Of a stretch of 64,000 nt of DNA, positions 21,728 through 35,074 are shown piece by piece; the first letter of the stretch is position 1; every line of letters begins with the position of its first letter. This DNA comes from Hofstenia miamia (taxonomy: Eukaryota; Xenacoelomorpha; Acoela; Hofsteniidae), in contig CABFPE010000174.1 in assembly GCA_900660155.1 (NCBI GenBank), positions 393,394-457,393 on the forward strand, written 5' to 3'. The notes beneath the pieces were generated by a model. That model ran no database searches and was not told the origin of the DNA. It saw only the letters and a program-made list of their open reading frames with translations. The translations under genes were made by a program, and so were the position numbers.

Positions 21728-24700
21728 GGAACCGGATTAGCATCACCTGATACAATCAAAGCCACAGCCAAACTAGGCCCATTGCTATTGTCAATCTTTG
21801 ATAAATTGTACGTTCACTATTCACTCACAGACATTTGTAGCTGAGTTAGAATATCAGTTAAAGAAATGGAGTGTATACAGAAATTTCTGAATGAGGAACG
21901 TCTCAATTTCGATTAAGCTTAGAGTTCAATTTCGTTGTAGATTCTTCCAAAAACTGTCAAAATATTGCAGAAATTGGTTGTTAAATTGAATTTTCCACTT
22001 TAGTTGCCAGTTTTTTTTAAAAAATTTCATACATTTATTTAAGGGGGACATTGCCTCCCCCATTAATAGGCCTGTGGTTCATCCTTGAGTGACATGTGCT
22101 ATTCGTATTAAGACAATAAACAATCCAATTTTTTTAATAGCAGGTAAAGCAATGCGGTACAACTAATTGGCAAAAATTGCTTGGTAATCTCACACTGTAT
22201 CTATCCCACCACACATGGAGCAACAATTGAGCAACTAATGAAAAGAATTTGCATATCTATATTTGCCAGTAATTACACTTAAAATGTATCATCCTCATTG
22301 GTAGAGTCCACACCCTCTCTCACACAAAACATTTTTAATCAGTGTTAGTATTTGAAAACTTTGGTTTTTTAAGGTGATACTAATCCAGTGACCGTGACTG
22401 TATATATTTACGGACAATAAATTCTAGGGAATTTTAAATAAATTGTACTTAGTCTCGGGTGCATCTATTAGTACGGACCTCAAATAATTCTATTTTCGCA
22501 AAATTCGATATAGACAATAATTTTTAAATGAACTCCTCTACCCATCCCTAGAAAGGGTACAAATTACATTTATCACTTTAAAAAGATACACAGCGTCAAA
22601 ATAATCCAATAGCTCAACAATCGTTTTGGGTTATTTTCGTGCATGCTACTTAATGTTGTATTCTGGTCTTGCAATAAATGAAATGACGTGATAAACTAGG
22701 TTATTGGGAAGAAAGTCTGTGTCACTCATGCATTAAGTAAGTTTATTACTGTATTTTAATAGGCCAATCTTAATATTTTTACAATCGAAATTTTTTCACA
22801 TTACTCAGCAAGCAATATTTTTATTGCATTAATTTCCAGAAGTACTTAATGAAAATATTATTTTTAAATACTTATACTCTCCTCTTTTCTATTATTTGTT
22901 AAGGTTTTATCGAGAGAAGATGCTTGGATATAAGAAAATTCAATCCAATGACTTCCACATTGGAACATGTACAAATATCTTGTATAAATTGCATACATAG
23001 TTATTTCAAGAAAATGGAATGAATTTTTCCAAAATAATTTGGCGAAATTTTTTATAATGATTTTCAAAAATAATTTCTATCAAAGCTGTTCATAAAGCAG
23101 CATTTTTTAGAAAATTGTTATTATGTTTCTAGGTGAGTATAGACAAGCTTCTCAATCAACTTTAAAAATGCCTAAGCAAGTACTTAGAGAGATATAGGAA
23201 AATTCGCTTTTTTGGTCTTTTAATAATTTAATAAATGTAAATTGGCAAGTAAGATTTCCTTTTGATATATTTCTTTGTCCAAATTTTTAATTAATTAATG
23301 CTATGAGGCTTTTCATCTATCACTTCACAACTTCCCTCAATTTGACCATAGCCTAAAAACAAACTTAATTTCTGTTGCAATTCCAGGGATTGTAATTCGC
23401 GTTTTAGCATTGCAATATTAGTTGATGTTAGTTACTAGATATCTACCGTGACCTTTCTATTCAATATTATTCTTCCTTCAAATTCTTTCGTAAGCACCAC
23501 AAGGTCTTTAATTCATTATTGTATGATTAATGACTTCTTTTTATTTCAATTGCATTTATTGCTTTTTAAACATTAAATACAATTCCGGTGAATGGTGCTG
23601 AGTGTTTTTATGAAGAAGATTACTCTACATAGTTCAAGGACAAATAATTTACTAAAATGACATAGAGAAATAATTCATTGAAAATTATACACCTAGTCCT
23701 ATGCCCTTCTAAAAATTATTTCTGTATCCACGACTGACATAGGCTGCAATTTGTCAGTGTCTAAAGGAGAAATCTTGTTCCAAATTACTTCGATGTTTTA
23801 TTTGAAAGGAATTCCACATGTAAAACAATGCAGTTTTATTATAAATATATTTTGTTCAGGTTTAAAAAGTAATCAAGAGGAAACAAAATTTCCGATATGG
23901 AGCAATTATTTTAAAAATTTGCAAAACATTAGCCTTAAGGACAAACCGTTTTCCACATTTACAAAGAATATGGACATAATTATTGGTGAAGGTGCTTGAA
24001 AAGATAAACCATTTCTTTAAAATTATTTTCATACTTCTTGTACAGAGGTCCCAAAATCTGAAGATGGAGGCATGGACATGTCTATTGGGGAAAGTGATTT
24101 AAATCAATTTTGAAAATTGTATTGCTGTGACTTAAGTAGTTACAAAGATGTATTTTTTTAAAATTTCTAATTTCGTTCAAGTATTTATAGGGTTTTAGGC
24201 TCATGAAACAACAAACTACTTTTGACTGTTCATTGATATGTGCAATGACATCTCATGCCCATTGAGGCCAGTCGTACATAAAGTCAAAGATCACGGGACG
24301 AAGATAAGAGAGGAGGATCTCTTTTATACCCTTCTAAATAATTTTTTGATAATGGAAAATGTTAAAACATCCTCAGATTGTTTAGGGTTAGGTTACATGA
24401 ATAAAAACAGCAATAGAATGATAGTTCTCTAGCATTGAAACTTGGTTGTTTGAGAATGCAGAATATATGACTTTTTCCTTTGTAATAAAATCCCTAGCTT
24501 ATCTATAAGACAATTGAAGTTCCTGCAAGCAACTGAAAACCCTGATCTCAAATATTGCAACAATTGCAATAGGCAAACTTCAATGCCTCACTTTTAAGAA
24601 ATGCTGGGTTCATAAATAGATTTTGGTTTTTGAAAAAAATTCGACTTCTAAAATACTTAAATATGAAACATAAATCGAGAAAGCACTTGACGCCAATGAA

Positions 24701-25525
24701 TATTATCTCACTACTTGTTAAGACCAATCTAAAGTATTGCCCTTAATGGGTTTTCTCATATGCGGTAGACTATTGATCTGATCCCCAACAGTCGAAGTAA
24801 TTTCAAAGAAGGTTGCTACATGCATTCAAATTTTGTTACCGGGACACTTTTCAGTATCACTTCCAGTGCATGCACTTAAAGTTTCTAAAAACGAACGTCA
24901 TTTATTTCAAACATCAATTTTAATATTGGATTTATAATTTATAAAATTTTACTAGCAAATAAAAGCATACAATTCTAGTCTCATTTACTTTTTCAGAATA
25001 CGAAAATTCAGGAAGCATGCCATTTGTTACGGCTATTGCCACTCTAGACACCATTAGTTTAAATTACAGCAAATGCGTCATTTTGACAGTGAAAACTAGA
25101 CGTTAGCTAACGACACTTGATTAATTAGTTGATATTACACATTAGTTCTTATTTGACATTGCAAGTGCAGAGGAAAATTGACTACTATTGATGTTATAAT
25201 TTTTGACATTATTGCGAAAAATCCATGTATTTAATGAGGCAAAAGTTTTGCTTGAAAATAGAATTGCCAGCAACAATGTATTGGATTAAAGTTTGTTCGA
25301 GTGCAGTAATCTTAAACACAATCTTATGAATTCGAAGAAAGTGTACAATTTATAATACAAACGAGTGTTTCTTATTGTCTAGGTAGGCCTCACAAAATAT
25401 ATTTAGTTATCTTTGTATTATTTTCAATTTTTTTAAATATATTTCCTAATTCCTTAATTCTATACAAGTTCTTGACAAGGTGGTAATGATAACTAAAATC
25501 CTATTCAATAAAAGGCATACTTATG
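21725..25525. other. AT-rich non-coding stretch
   Basis: No supported gene. The frames at 23751-23999 and 24238-24432 lack recognisable motifs. A hairpin GGGGGACATTGCCTCCCCC near 22042-22062 is the only clear local structure. Confidence 0.45.
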
Positions 25526-25530
25526 AAAAG

Positions 25531-25892
25531 GTGTAGCATTTATAGAAAAAGAATTTATTAATTGTTTCTAGATACTACAATTGATTTTATTATTTTATAT
25601 GCTCAATACTTCAATACCTTTCTTAATTGGATGGCATGCTGATTTAATGTGTTTGATGAATCTCCTATACTGAAAATTACAAATAGCAAATAGATTTGCA
25701 ATTCAAGCTTGGTGTAGCATTTATAGAAAAAGAATTTATTAATTGTTTCTAGATACTACAATTGATTTTATTATTTTATATGCTCAATACTTCAATACCT
25801 TTCTTAATTGGATGGCATGCTGATTTAATGTGTTTGATGAATCTCCTATACTGAAAATTACAAATAGCAAATAGATTTGCAATTCAAGCTTT
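25531..25892. repeat. perfect tandem duplication, 181-bp unit, two copies
   Basis: GTGTAGCATTTATAG begins at 25531 and again at 25712, and both units run to AATTCAAGCTT with no difference that I could find. Absence of divergence means a very recent duplication or an assembly duplication. Confidence 0.95.
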
Positions 25893-27315
25893 GTTTATAT
25901 TAAATTAAATACAGTTTTTCTGCAAAAAAGTAATGGGGTTCAGAAGACCCCTAATCAACAATTAAGTTTGCATAGTTAATTTTTAGTACCTCCAAAATAT
26001 TTGAGGGTAGTTGTTCCCATGGGCATTAGACCTCCGTATTATCATGGCATTTGGTATGTTCAGAATATGAGTTTCTTCATAAAAAGATTTCTCATTGAAA
26101 ATAATTAATATTTTTATGTACTTCATGCACAAGAATAGTTCTTAGCACCAATCTTCTTCATTACATGAGTGGGCGGAAACCCATAGATATGTCCATATAA
26201 AAGGCTTTCAATATTTCTTAAGAGGCTTCCACAAATTTTAAAAAATGGTTTGTTACTGTAAAGTAATGCTAGTAGAGACGATTCAAAACATTTAAAATAG
26301 GCACTTTCCTACGGAGTAATTTTTTTGTTTTGATATTTCGCCATAAACAACAAAATAAATTTAGAAATACATCCCTAGACATCCCTAGCACAAAGTACTT
26401 TTATTATAACTAATTATTCGATAATGTTATTATTCTAGTAATTCATTTTACTTTATGAATGACCTTTGTGAGAATTATAGTAAAGAGATAGTAATGACGC
26501 AGAATACATGGTGAAGGTCAAATGTTTGACATTCAGTTTTTGATTTTTATAATTGAATTAATAACAAATTAGTTAAAATATTTTGTTAATCTCAGTCTTA
26601 AATTTTGTTTAAATATGTTACTTAAAATATTATTTAAATTTTAAAGAGTCTGTTTACTCATTTTATATAAATTCTACAAATCACATCATACAATTTTCGT
26701 GAAATTGTATACTATGCCGATAATACATGTATATACAAACATGAAAACGTATCAACAAAAGTCAATTGGTAATTTTGAAAAAAAGGCTCAGCTGCTAAAT
26801 CATCTTAATAGGCACAAGTAAGAATAAATCTCGACAAGCCCGAAGCCTGCATCGACTCTCATTTTCAAAAAGTAGCAATCATTATTATATTCTAATTTTC
26901 AAGGGAACCCTTATCAGAGATGGATATGAACTGAGTACATTGAAAAAGTTCCCTGCCCATCTTTTGCCCATTTCTAAGAAATATAATTTAGAACATTTTA
27001 CAAATAGGACTGGATGTCATTTTACCGGAAACGTGGGTTATGGATAAGTTCAATATAAAGTAAGTAGTTTTTCATGATAATGATTCATTTCTCTATTCTA
27101 CATTGATGTCATTCAAAACTAAATCTGAATAAGGCAAAACATATAATAGTAGGGCTTCCAAGTAAGTCTATATTGACTTATCTTCGTGTATATCCATTAC
27201 TTTATGTCAGAAGCATTTAGACATTTTAGTTTTTCAGTGATGGCCAAAACATTGGCACTTACTTATACATATAAGAATGGGAAATATTAATGACTACTAG
27301 CAAAATTCAAAAAAG
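25893..27315. other. AT-rich non-coding stretch
   Basis: No gene, RNA or repeat could be supported here. Confidence 0.45.
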
Positions 27316-27317
27316 CA

Positions 27318-27533
27318 TTAATATATATTATTTTTTGCACAGCTATTGACAAATTCGATATTGCCGACTGTGTCACTGTTCAGTGGGATGCGTCTATCTG
27401 ATATTGTTAGTTCAGCACTGGTGTTGTTTCTTTCCGATTGGGCTGCGGAAGCTTGAGACGAACACATCAACTTAGCTACAATTGCTAGAGTAGGAAACTC
27501 CTGTTCAAAGAAATCCAATATGACAACATTTTA
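27318..27533 (-). pseudogene. hAT transposase C-terminal dimerization domain fragment
   Basis: The minus-strand frame reads FPTLAIVAKLMCSSQASAAQ, then SERNNTSAELTISDRR-PLN, then DTVGNIEFVNS and a TAA stop at 27318. Order and spacing match the hAT dimerization domain: '-P-LA-VA---L--PASSA-SER-FS-AG-TI--RR--L-P-TV--L-F--S'. The fragment is undisrupted over about 66 codons, but the frame has a stop just upstream (about 27533) and the catalytic part of the transposase is missing. It is probably the last piece of a deleted hAT element whose 5' end may lie in the GCCCAG-rich patch at 27.7 kb. Confidence 0.75.
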
Positions 27534-27699
27534 AAATTACTGTTAGTATGATAGTCTTTATTTATCACTTATAACAACAATAACCCTTTAATTTAAATTT
27601 AATTAATCAGGACATGACGGCACAGGTAAAATATGTCTTAAGAAGGAAAATATGTATTTACGCTTTCACTCAGAAATATCAAAACTATTCTGGTCTATG

Positions 27700-27790
27700 A
27701 CATTTCGGCCCAGCTCAGCTCATACCCAGCCCAGCCCCAGATCAGCACATGGAAAACACAGCCCATTTCCATCTCGATCACTCTAATTAT
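27700..27790. repeat. GCCCAG-rich patch, probable hAT terminal region
   Basis: Repeated CAGCC/CAGCTC words in otherwise AT-rich DNA. On the minus strand it begins TAGAGTGATCGAG, resembling hAT ends that start TAGAG-TG with GGCTGGGC subterminal repeats. It lies upstream of the hAT fragment in the right orientation. Confidence 0.4.
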
Positions 27791-27933
27791 TTTAAATAAA
27801 GAGTTCAAATATCTTGAAGTAACAATGAGAAAAGAAAATTGAGAACGTAAAATTCATAAGTAATAACGTTTAAATTAGAAATTAAAACTTCAATTTATTT
27901 AACAATTTTAATAAGCTTATATAAATGTTGGCG

Positions 27934-28591
27934 TTATTGCAGAATAGTGCCCTCAATAAAAAATAATATTTTTTACATATTTATACCTTATTTTTTATGC
28001 TGATTTCAAATATCATAATCATTTTTACCGAAAACTTAAATTTAACAAATTATTAATTGAAAATATTCAATTATCTCCATAGTAACAAACGTAATTTATT
28101 GCGACAAATAGCCTTGGATTACAAATTATTAAGTAAAACTTTAAGTTATTCTTATTACAAGACACTTTTTCCAAGATTTATGATATTTTGTAACCCTAAA
28201 CCCTAACCCAAGTACGAAATAAATTTTCCTATACTTAAGCCCTATCCCAAACCCTTATTTCTGTACTATTTTATAGACCCTAACCCTAACCCAAAATCCT
28301 TTTTACTAAAAACATTATTATTTTATGAAATTAAATTTACGTATATAGTTTATGAGCATATAAAAATGAATTTTGCGAACGTATTATGCCTACCCTCCAA
28401 AAGTCCGCTATAATTCTATTCTAACTAACCGCCGTTTTATTTTAGTTTCCATAGAGATTTTCAATTAATAATTTGTTAAATTTAAATATCCAGTAAAAAA
28501 AATGATTATGATATTTGAAATCAGCATAAAAAATAAGGCATAAATATGTAAAAAAATATAATTTTTTATTGAGGATACTATTTTGCAATAA
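27934..28591. mobile_element. palindromic MITE-like element with long inverted repeats
   Basis: Left arm 27934-28081 and right arm 28447-28591 are inverse copies over about 145 bases, both starting TTATTGCA-AATAGT--CCTCAATAAAAAAT and including TTATGCTGATTTCAAATATC. Divergence is roughly 10 percent. The 365-base core has no open frame and carries telomere-like CCCTAA words. No target duplication was recognised, so the superfamily cannot be named. Confidence 0.75.
28190..28293. repeat. interstitial telomere-like CCCTAA repeats
   Basis: TAACCCTAAACCCTAACCC at 28191-28209 and ACCCTAACCCTAACCC at 28277-28292, with degenerate copies (CCCTATCCCAAACCC) between. TTAGGG is the common animal telomere repeat. 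Because the block sits inside an inverted-repeat element, it is more likely part of that element than a former chromosome end. Confidence 0.6.
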
Positions 28592-29850
28592 TATCTAAAT
28601 ATTAGGTCCAAGTTCATTCCTCTACAATATACCCTCATATAGTATTATGACCAATTTATCACGGAAGTGACTCGCGTTTTTATTAAGTATGATAAATTTA
28701 GTTAATACCGTGGTAAAACGTGATTTTTAATCTATTTCTTAAACTTAATGTATTATTGCAAATTATGACATATTAGTAATGAATCCGAAACTCATGTATT
28801 ATATTAATTATGAAAAGTATTTATATATTCCTTTAGAATATATAGAAACTGAAGCAAAATATTATATTGCGATAAATTCATTTGCTAAGAAAAATAGATG
28901 AACTAAATGCTCTGACAACTATTAAGATAAAATAGTGAAATTTGAATTTTTGAAAAATTAACCTAGTTAGGTCTTTGAAAAGCTGTTCTTAATGAGATTA
29001 GAATATCCAGAATATAACTAGTTTGGGAATGTAACAACACGGTTTTGGCTAGTGGACATTAAGAAGACAAATTGCTTGCAGAACTATTGGTCCTAGACTA
29101 AGGTTTCTAGTAGGCAAAGCTAGCTTACTGTGTACAAAATGCTCTGATGCTCTTTTGACTCATTAAGTGTAGTGTTGACAGATTTGTTGAGATATCTATA
29201 TATGTCAATGTACCACTGCAGAAACTGCTATTCTCATTCTAGTTCAAAAATTTCATTTGTGCATTGAAATGCATTTATTGAAACAATGTGTGTGTTCTTA
29301 AGAATCTCCTTTTATGAAATAAAATGTATTTACGAGATTCTGGCAGAACTGTCCATGCTATATATTGTTTGATCAACTGAATACCAGAAAGTAATAAAAT
29401 TTATTCATTCGATGCATTAGAGCATTAACACGCAGAAGTTAATGAGCTAGCGGCGACTTCATTAATTCAATTTAATTCTGAAGACAATAGGCTTTTTCTT
29501 GTTTATTACATAAATTTAACAAGCACATATAAATAAGCATGAATCAGAGGAATTTACTTATATGAGACATCGTTAGTCACATGTCATAAAGGATAAATTG
29601 AATATAAAATAATAAAAAGTTTCAGTTAATGTCAGTCTTCCAATGTTTCATAGCAAAACTATATTTCAAAAAACAGTAAAATATTCTAAAAATATATTCA
29701 AAATTTTATGTCACAACTTGTTATTGATTATTTTTTTGACCTACTATGCATAATTCAAGAACTTGATTAGCGCAAATACAGTCTGAAAACTTTATACATT
29801 TGAATGATTTCAAGTCACACATTGGAATTGGATAGATGTCATTATTATTT

Positions 29851-29852
<2 letters not shown>

Positions 29853-29896
<44 letters not shown>
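29853..29896. repeat. (TA)n microsatellite
   Basis: TA tract of about 44 bases, among the longest uninterrupted ones in the window. Confidence 0.95.
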
Positions 29897-29900
<4 letters not shown>

Positions 29901-32792
29901 CAAAATAATCTACATAAACTATGAAGCTGAAAAGTGGTTTACATTTTAAATTCTCAATGCCGAAAATTAACTACGATCTTTAGATATAAAATGGTGTTTA
30001 TAAACATAGTTAAATTGAATTTGTAAACTTTATTTTCATTCAGGAATTTTATTGCCATATTTAACAAACTACAGATTAAATTACTCTTCCCATACGCTGT
30101 AAACACCCTAAGATACCTGTTAATTCCTAATTTATTAGCATGTCATATAGTAAATACACCATGTTTCAGATCATGTTGCCACCAAATATTTCTTGCACTT
30201 AAGCGGGAATTATGTAAATTTTGAAATTTTTATATAAGGAGTGTTAAATATTACAGAAGGTAGTTATCTCTCTGAATTAGTTCAAAGTGGTCTTTAATAA
30301 ACTATATCTCTATTTAATGAAGATCAATGTTTGCTACAAAATCCGAGAATCTCCTAAAGCTAAAATCCATTTAAATTCTTTAGGTTTATATCAAGTTTGC
30401 CGCGATATATGGTTATGTCCTTGATAGACTATCATGCAAGGGACAGAAAACGTTTCTATTTATTCCGAATAAATCCATTTTTTGCAAACAATGTCTTGGA
30501 ACAAGTTAATTTACTGTGCAAAACAATATAACTGCTTCATTCTTGATTCCTTTAGTTATCGTTCTCTATCCCCATAGCACTATTTTTTTGAATGTTTGAT
30601 CATATACTTTTGGATAGCTTATGTATTCAGCCTCAGGAATGTGCCAAAAATAATAATTATTAAATCCTTTTGTCAAAAATGGAAAAATTTTCACTCATTA
30701 TATACAAATCTTTCATACTATGCTTAAATGTAGATTCAATATAATGCTGTTTCAGTTAATAAAAAGTCAATGATTGCTATTGCTTAGCACTCTTCAATCA
30801 AAGCGTCCTACAGATACTAAATCCATCCTAACCTAATTTCTTATATATTTAAAAAAAATAGTCTACGCCGGAAAGCCGACCGAAGCAGTCCGCAGTGTAT
30901 GTTTTTAAAAAACGGTTTGCACTGCAACCTTCCACAGTCCGCGTGCTATGATCCACCTTCAGCAAATTTGCTGCGGTCGCAGGGACGGACATGTTCTAGT
31001 TCAAGTTTAATTACAATTCGCCCCAGGCAAATTTAAAATTTCTGATCCTTGCCATAACAATTATTTAATTGTTCGGTTGGCTAGATCAAAGTTGGGTCTT
31101 CCATGTTAGGAACGAATAATAAAATATAGAAATTGAAATTGAAAAACTTAAATTGGGTTTTGCAAGAGCATGATACTAAATTAAAATTTATAAACGCTAA
31201 AATTTAATTTGGAACAAATTCTAATGATCTAAAGTTATTGTCTTCCAATTAAAACATAAATAGCTTGAAACAACAACTGATGTAAAACAGCTGCAATCTA
31301 TATATAAAAAGCTTTTCAGCATTGAAATTACAATTGAAGGAAAGCGCGATTTAGAGAAAATTTTAGCAGAATTACGAAATTCTCATCATTCGGTACAATC
31401 TAAAAACCTAATTATTATCACAACAATTAAGCAGTCTATAATTTGCAGTAAAATCTTTTCAAATATTTACATGTTAGTTTGGAAGGCGCTTGATATGTGG
31501 ACGATATTGCTTTAAATAAAGATAGTATCAGTTGTTTACGTATTTCTAGTTGAACAGTGTTGGCTTTGCTCACTGTCGCAAATGAGATTTACAAGTAAAC
31601 TCAACTTTGTAGTCAAAGTTGCGTTTTTTCAAAGCAAGCCAATCAAAGTATAACTTCAGCATTACCATTATAGCAGAAAAATGTTTAAAAATATATAGTG
31701 TTGTGTACGACAATGTGTCGATCATTAATTCCGATTCGGAAATAGAGTTCTCTTTTAGGCATTATAATAATGAGTCATCCTAAAATGAACTTTAGTTGCC
31801 TAATATTGGACTAGAAAACTAATATTTCTATTGTTATGTTAGCAACTACAACAATATTCTACATTATGAAAATCAATTTAATGATAAAAGCATGGGAAAT
31901 TTTTTTGATGGATGTAATTGATACAACTGTCAAAGCGAATGGATTGTCATGTGAGATATATTTCGTGTACAGCGTATTCATCCAATTTTAGAATTTGTAT
32001 GCTGTATATTCGAGCATTTCCGCGCATCTTTGTGTATTTTTTAGAAAATTTAATTTATTCATTTTATAGAAATATTTTCAGGTTTTTAAATAAAGTTCTA
32101 TTAGTTGATTACAAAGTGCGATCGGGAGATATTTCGCCCTATGCATGAATATGCAGTAAAAAAAATATTTCACAAATTCCGCTCAGGATATACACTATAA
32201 AATTTTATGTAAGATTGTGTTTTGTCAAAACCATGTATCGTAGAGCTTCACCTGTGTCTCGTTTTATCCGTCCCTTGTCTATAGGGTAGACGTAGTTAGC
32301 ATCTCTATGCAGAAAATTTATTGAATAATTAAGCAGTAATGCTCACAATTTTATGAGGGGCAGTTTGTTCTGGTTAATTCTCAATTTAGCTAATAGGGTT
32401 TATTTCGCTAGGGATTCTGCATTCTGTTGATAACAACAATTTGCAGGCATTAAAATGATCATTTTTCAAAATTCATTTACATTTAGGCAAGAAAAGTTGT
32501 ATTAAGAAATAAATGGGATTAAGCTTTTTATCAGCTTCATTTAGAGATGACATGGGTCGGCCAGGAAGCGCCGGATCTGGCGTGTCCCAAGTCAATCGAT
32601 ATTAATTGTCAGCTAAGCTGAACTTTTCAATTTCAGTTTGTAGATCTTTTTTTCATATCACATACTTGTACAATTTGCTGACCAAAAGGCAGAAATTTAT
32701 AACAGCTACTGCCAATAAACAAAATAGTAAATTAAGGCAAATTTAAAAAAAATGCAACTACGCAATTTTTGCAATTCAATCAGTAATGTTCG

Positions 32793-32913
32793 CAGGAGGA
32801 GAGGAGCATTGTGGAATACCCCCTTCCCATCAGGTTTTCAAAATTTATTTTGGTTGCTCACTTGATAATAATGTCCCCCCTGTCAGAAAATTCTGCGTAC
32901 GCTCCTCTCCTGG
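32793..32913. mobile_element. small GC-ended inverted-repeat element
   Basis: CAGGAGGAGAGGAGC at the left is mirrored by GCTCCTCTCCTGG at 32901-32913, with CCCCCTTCCC and CCCCCC inside. The 121-base span with GC-rich ends in AT-rich DNA looks like a short MITE. No target duplication was seen. Confidence 0.4.
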
Positions 32914-33378
32914 CCTCAACATTTAAATTTTTTTGAAAATTTTCAGGATTGTTTTTGAAAATTTGATTTAGAAAGAGACAATTAAAGTAGCATCAAAGAA
33001 ATTATGTCATTTGCAGACTAAATGCGGGGAGAAATGAATAATAAATGTTTGATAAATAGTCTTTTAAAGAATTAAAAAATCTCAATTCCATATTATCTTT
33101 GAAATAATGAATGAATTATGTTATTAGAGGTAATAGACGTTAACAAGTGGGAGGGGATTCTAATTATTCTACACTGCTGGATAAGGCTGAAAATGCGCAA
33201 ATATTCAAAAAACAAAACATATGTGGAATTAAGTAGAATTGAATAGCGATAGGTTTACTTAAAGCTTCGTTTTACAACAATTATTTATTATTGCACTAAG
33301 CGCTTTAAAATTTTTAAAGAAGCCAAAAATCATTTTCAATCAATCTTAAGTCGTCTTGTGTCCGTTTAATGAAAAGAC

Positions 33379-33490
33379 CGTTTTTCCACATTTTCCAGCA
33401 TTTTTCTCCCAGCGAATTAGGAACTTTGGAAATTATGGGATTGACAATAAATCTATGGGTGAAATTGCTTTTGTGTAATGTTGAAATTTC
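33379..33490. repeat. dispersed repeat, copy A
   Basis: Shares the word order CGTTTT-CC-CATTTTC, TTTTTC-C, AATTAGGA-TTTGG, AATT-TGGGATT, GACATAAATCTAT-G with 51150-51265. Identity is roughly 70-75 percent by eye. Family unknown. Confidence 0.45.
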
Positions 33491-33816
33491 TAGCATCATC
33501 TACTGCTTTGGAATGAATTTGAAGTAATTGATAATCCATATTTTTCAAAGAAAATTCGAATTTTTTAAAAAAATTCCGTACCTAGTGTTCAGGTAATCAG
33601 GAAGTCCGAGACCTATGATAGTAACAACTAACCTCAAGCATTTGTTTCTAATATTGATTTCCACTCATGCGGTATTTGTGAAAAGTCAAATGCGAATATT
33701 GACACACCTATTGGTGAATGCATCGAAAACATTTCTGCTAGAGATATATTAATGTATTAAATATTTTTCAATCAAATTTTCGAGATTTAATAGAAATTCA
33801 TATAGAGAATAAGAAA

Positions 33817-33820
<4 letters not shown>

Positions 33821-33852
<32 letters not shown>
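33821..33852. repeat. (TA)n microsatellite
   Basis: TA tract of about 32 bases. Confidence 0.95.
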
Positions 33853-33855
<3 letters not shown>

Positions 33856-33909
33856 ACTCTAGATACTGTGAGATTTGCATCCACCGTCTGCATTTTCCGA
33901 TTTTCCATA

Positions 33910-34215
33910 GTATCCAGCGCCTTTTTTGATGGAAAGCCAGAATAATCGATTTTATCGAAAAAAATTATACATTGCGCATTTGGAATTGGGGACTCATTTC
34001 TTATGTGTGAGTTTCAGCTTTTTTCAAAAAAATTATTTTACCCGTATCCAGCGCCCTCCATTATAGTATCTAACGCCCATATAGATTTGTTTTGTATCCG
34101 GCGCCTTGTAGTTATTTTAAAATTTTGTATCCAAAGCCCGTATATATATATAATTATATGTAATTATATATATATATATATAATATATATATATATGAAC
34201 ATACGGGCGCTGGAG
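33910..34215. repeat. interspersed GTATCCAGCGCC motif array
   Basis: The 12-base word GTATCCAGCGCC or a near copy occurs at 33910, 34044, 34066 (GTATCTAACGCC), 34094 (GTATCCGGCGCC) and 34127 (GTATCCAAAGCC), then in inverse orientation near 34202 (ATACGGGCGCTGG). The spacers are AT-rich and unrelated. It may be the subterminal array of a DNA transposon, since such arrays of GC-rich words facing each other are where transposases bind. Confidence 0.6.
34141..34195. repeat. imperfect (TA)n microsatellite
   Basis: TA tract broken by short AATTATATG interruptions, lying between the direct and inverse copies of the 12-base motif. Confidence 0.9.
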
Positions 34216-34748
34216 ATTGTTCATTAGTTGGACTAGCGCTGTATTCTATGGGCTTTCAAAGATAATTAAAATAATAAAAAATAAATCTTACAGAAATGTG
34301 CATTTTAAGCGTTTAGCGTGCATGCAATAAATTACTATATATGCTATGGAAATTTCAAAGTAACTATTCTCGTTAGCATAAAATTGACGTTTGCCTTCTG
34401 TTATCAATTTTACCCATTTTTTCTAAAGCTTAGCCTTGACAGGGCCATTCAGATAATTTCATGGCTTTTCAAAAAGCTCTTCGATTTCTCACTGTGTCAA
34501 GATGCATGTTAATGGCGGCTCATAAAGAGCTGTTATACAATCCATAAATTTATTCAGAGAAGATGCATCAGCATTGATGGTGGTAATCCTCGTTAAGCGA
34601 ACTGCGAAATCACACAGACGGTTTTCATTTTTTCTACACCTCTTCTTTCTTTAATATTATCTTGGAAACATTTCTCTAAATGCACACAATACTCATCGTT
34701 TAATCGTAGGCAATACAATCTGAATGACAGTCACATTTTTCAGTCTAA

Positions 34749-34812
34749 GCACCCGCATTTGAAACAAAATATAGCGCACGGCACCCGCATTTGAAACAAA
34801 ATATAGCGCACC
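34749..34812. repeat. 32-bp tandem duplication
   Basis: GCACCCGCATTTGAAACAAA and the following ATATAGCGCACG are repeated exactly at 34749-34780 and 34781-34812 (the last base shift aside). Recent small duplication. Confidence 0.9.
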
Positions 34813-35074
34813 GTGCGGTCTTTAGTTACAATTGTGCATCACTTAGATGTGAAACCCGCAAGGGTAATGGACTCTAAATATATATTCAACAATCACCTTC
34901 AAATTTATGAAATTTCATTCTATTAAACGGAATTTTAATATAGAATCACAATTTATAATTATTAAAATGTCATTATTTGACAAAAGTGTATTGATTTAAA
35001 AAGAAGCAGAAATAACTAAGGAATTGGAATATAATTCATTGACACTATATCTTGTAGGCAAGAATACAGGCAAC

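Larger units (their letters stand above)
28592..33820. other. AT-rich non-coding stretch
   Basis: No supported gene. It contains a (TA)n tract at 29853, a GC-rich patch at about 30867-30990 with the palindrome AGCAAATTTGCT, an ATG-less open frame at about 31261-31516 (KQLQSIYKKLFSIEITIEG...) of unknown meaning, and a small inverted repeat at 32.8 kb. Confidence 0.4.

Noticed and set aside
21472..21771. Open frames made of repeated Tyr-Ile across the N gap
   Set aside because: Translation of (TA)n and unknown bases; no coding meaning.
25531..25892. CRISPR array or satellite
   Set aside because: Only two units, 181 bases each, with no spacers; a simple tandem duplication.
28190..28293. Former chromosome end or fusion point
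   Set aside because: The telomere-like words are few, interrupted, and lie inside an inverted-repeat element, which explains them more simply.
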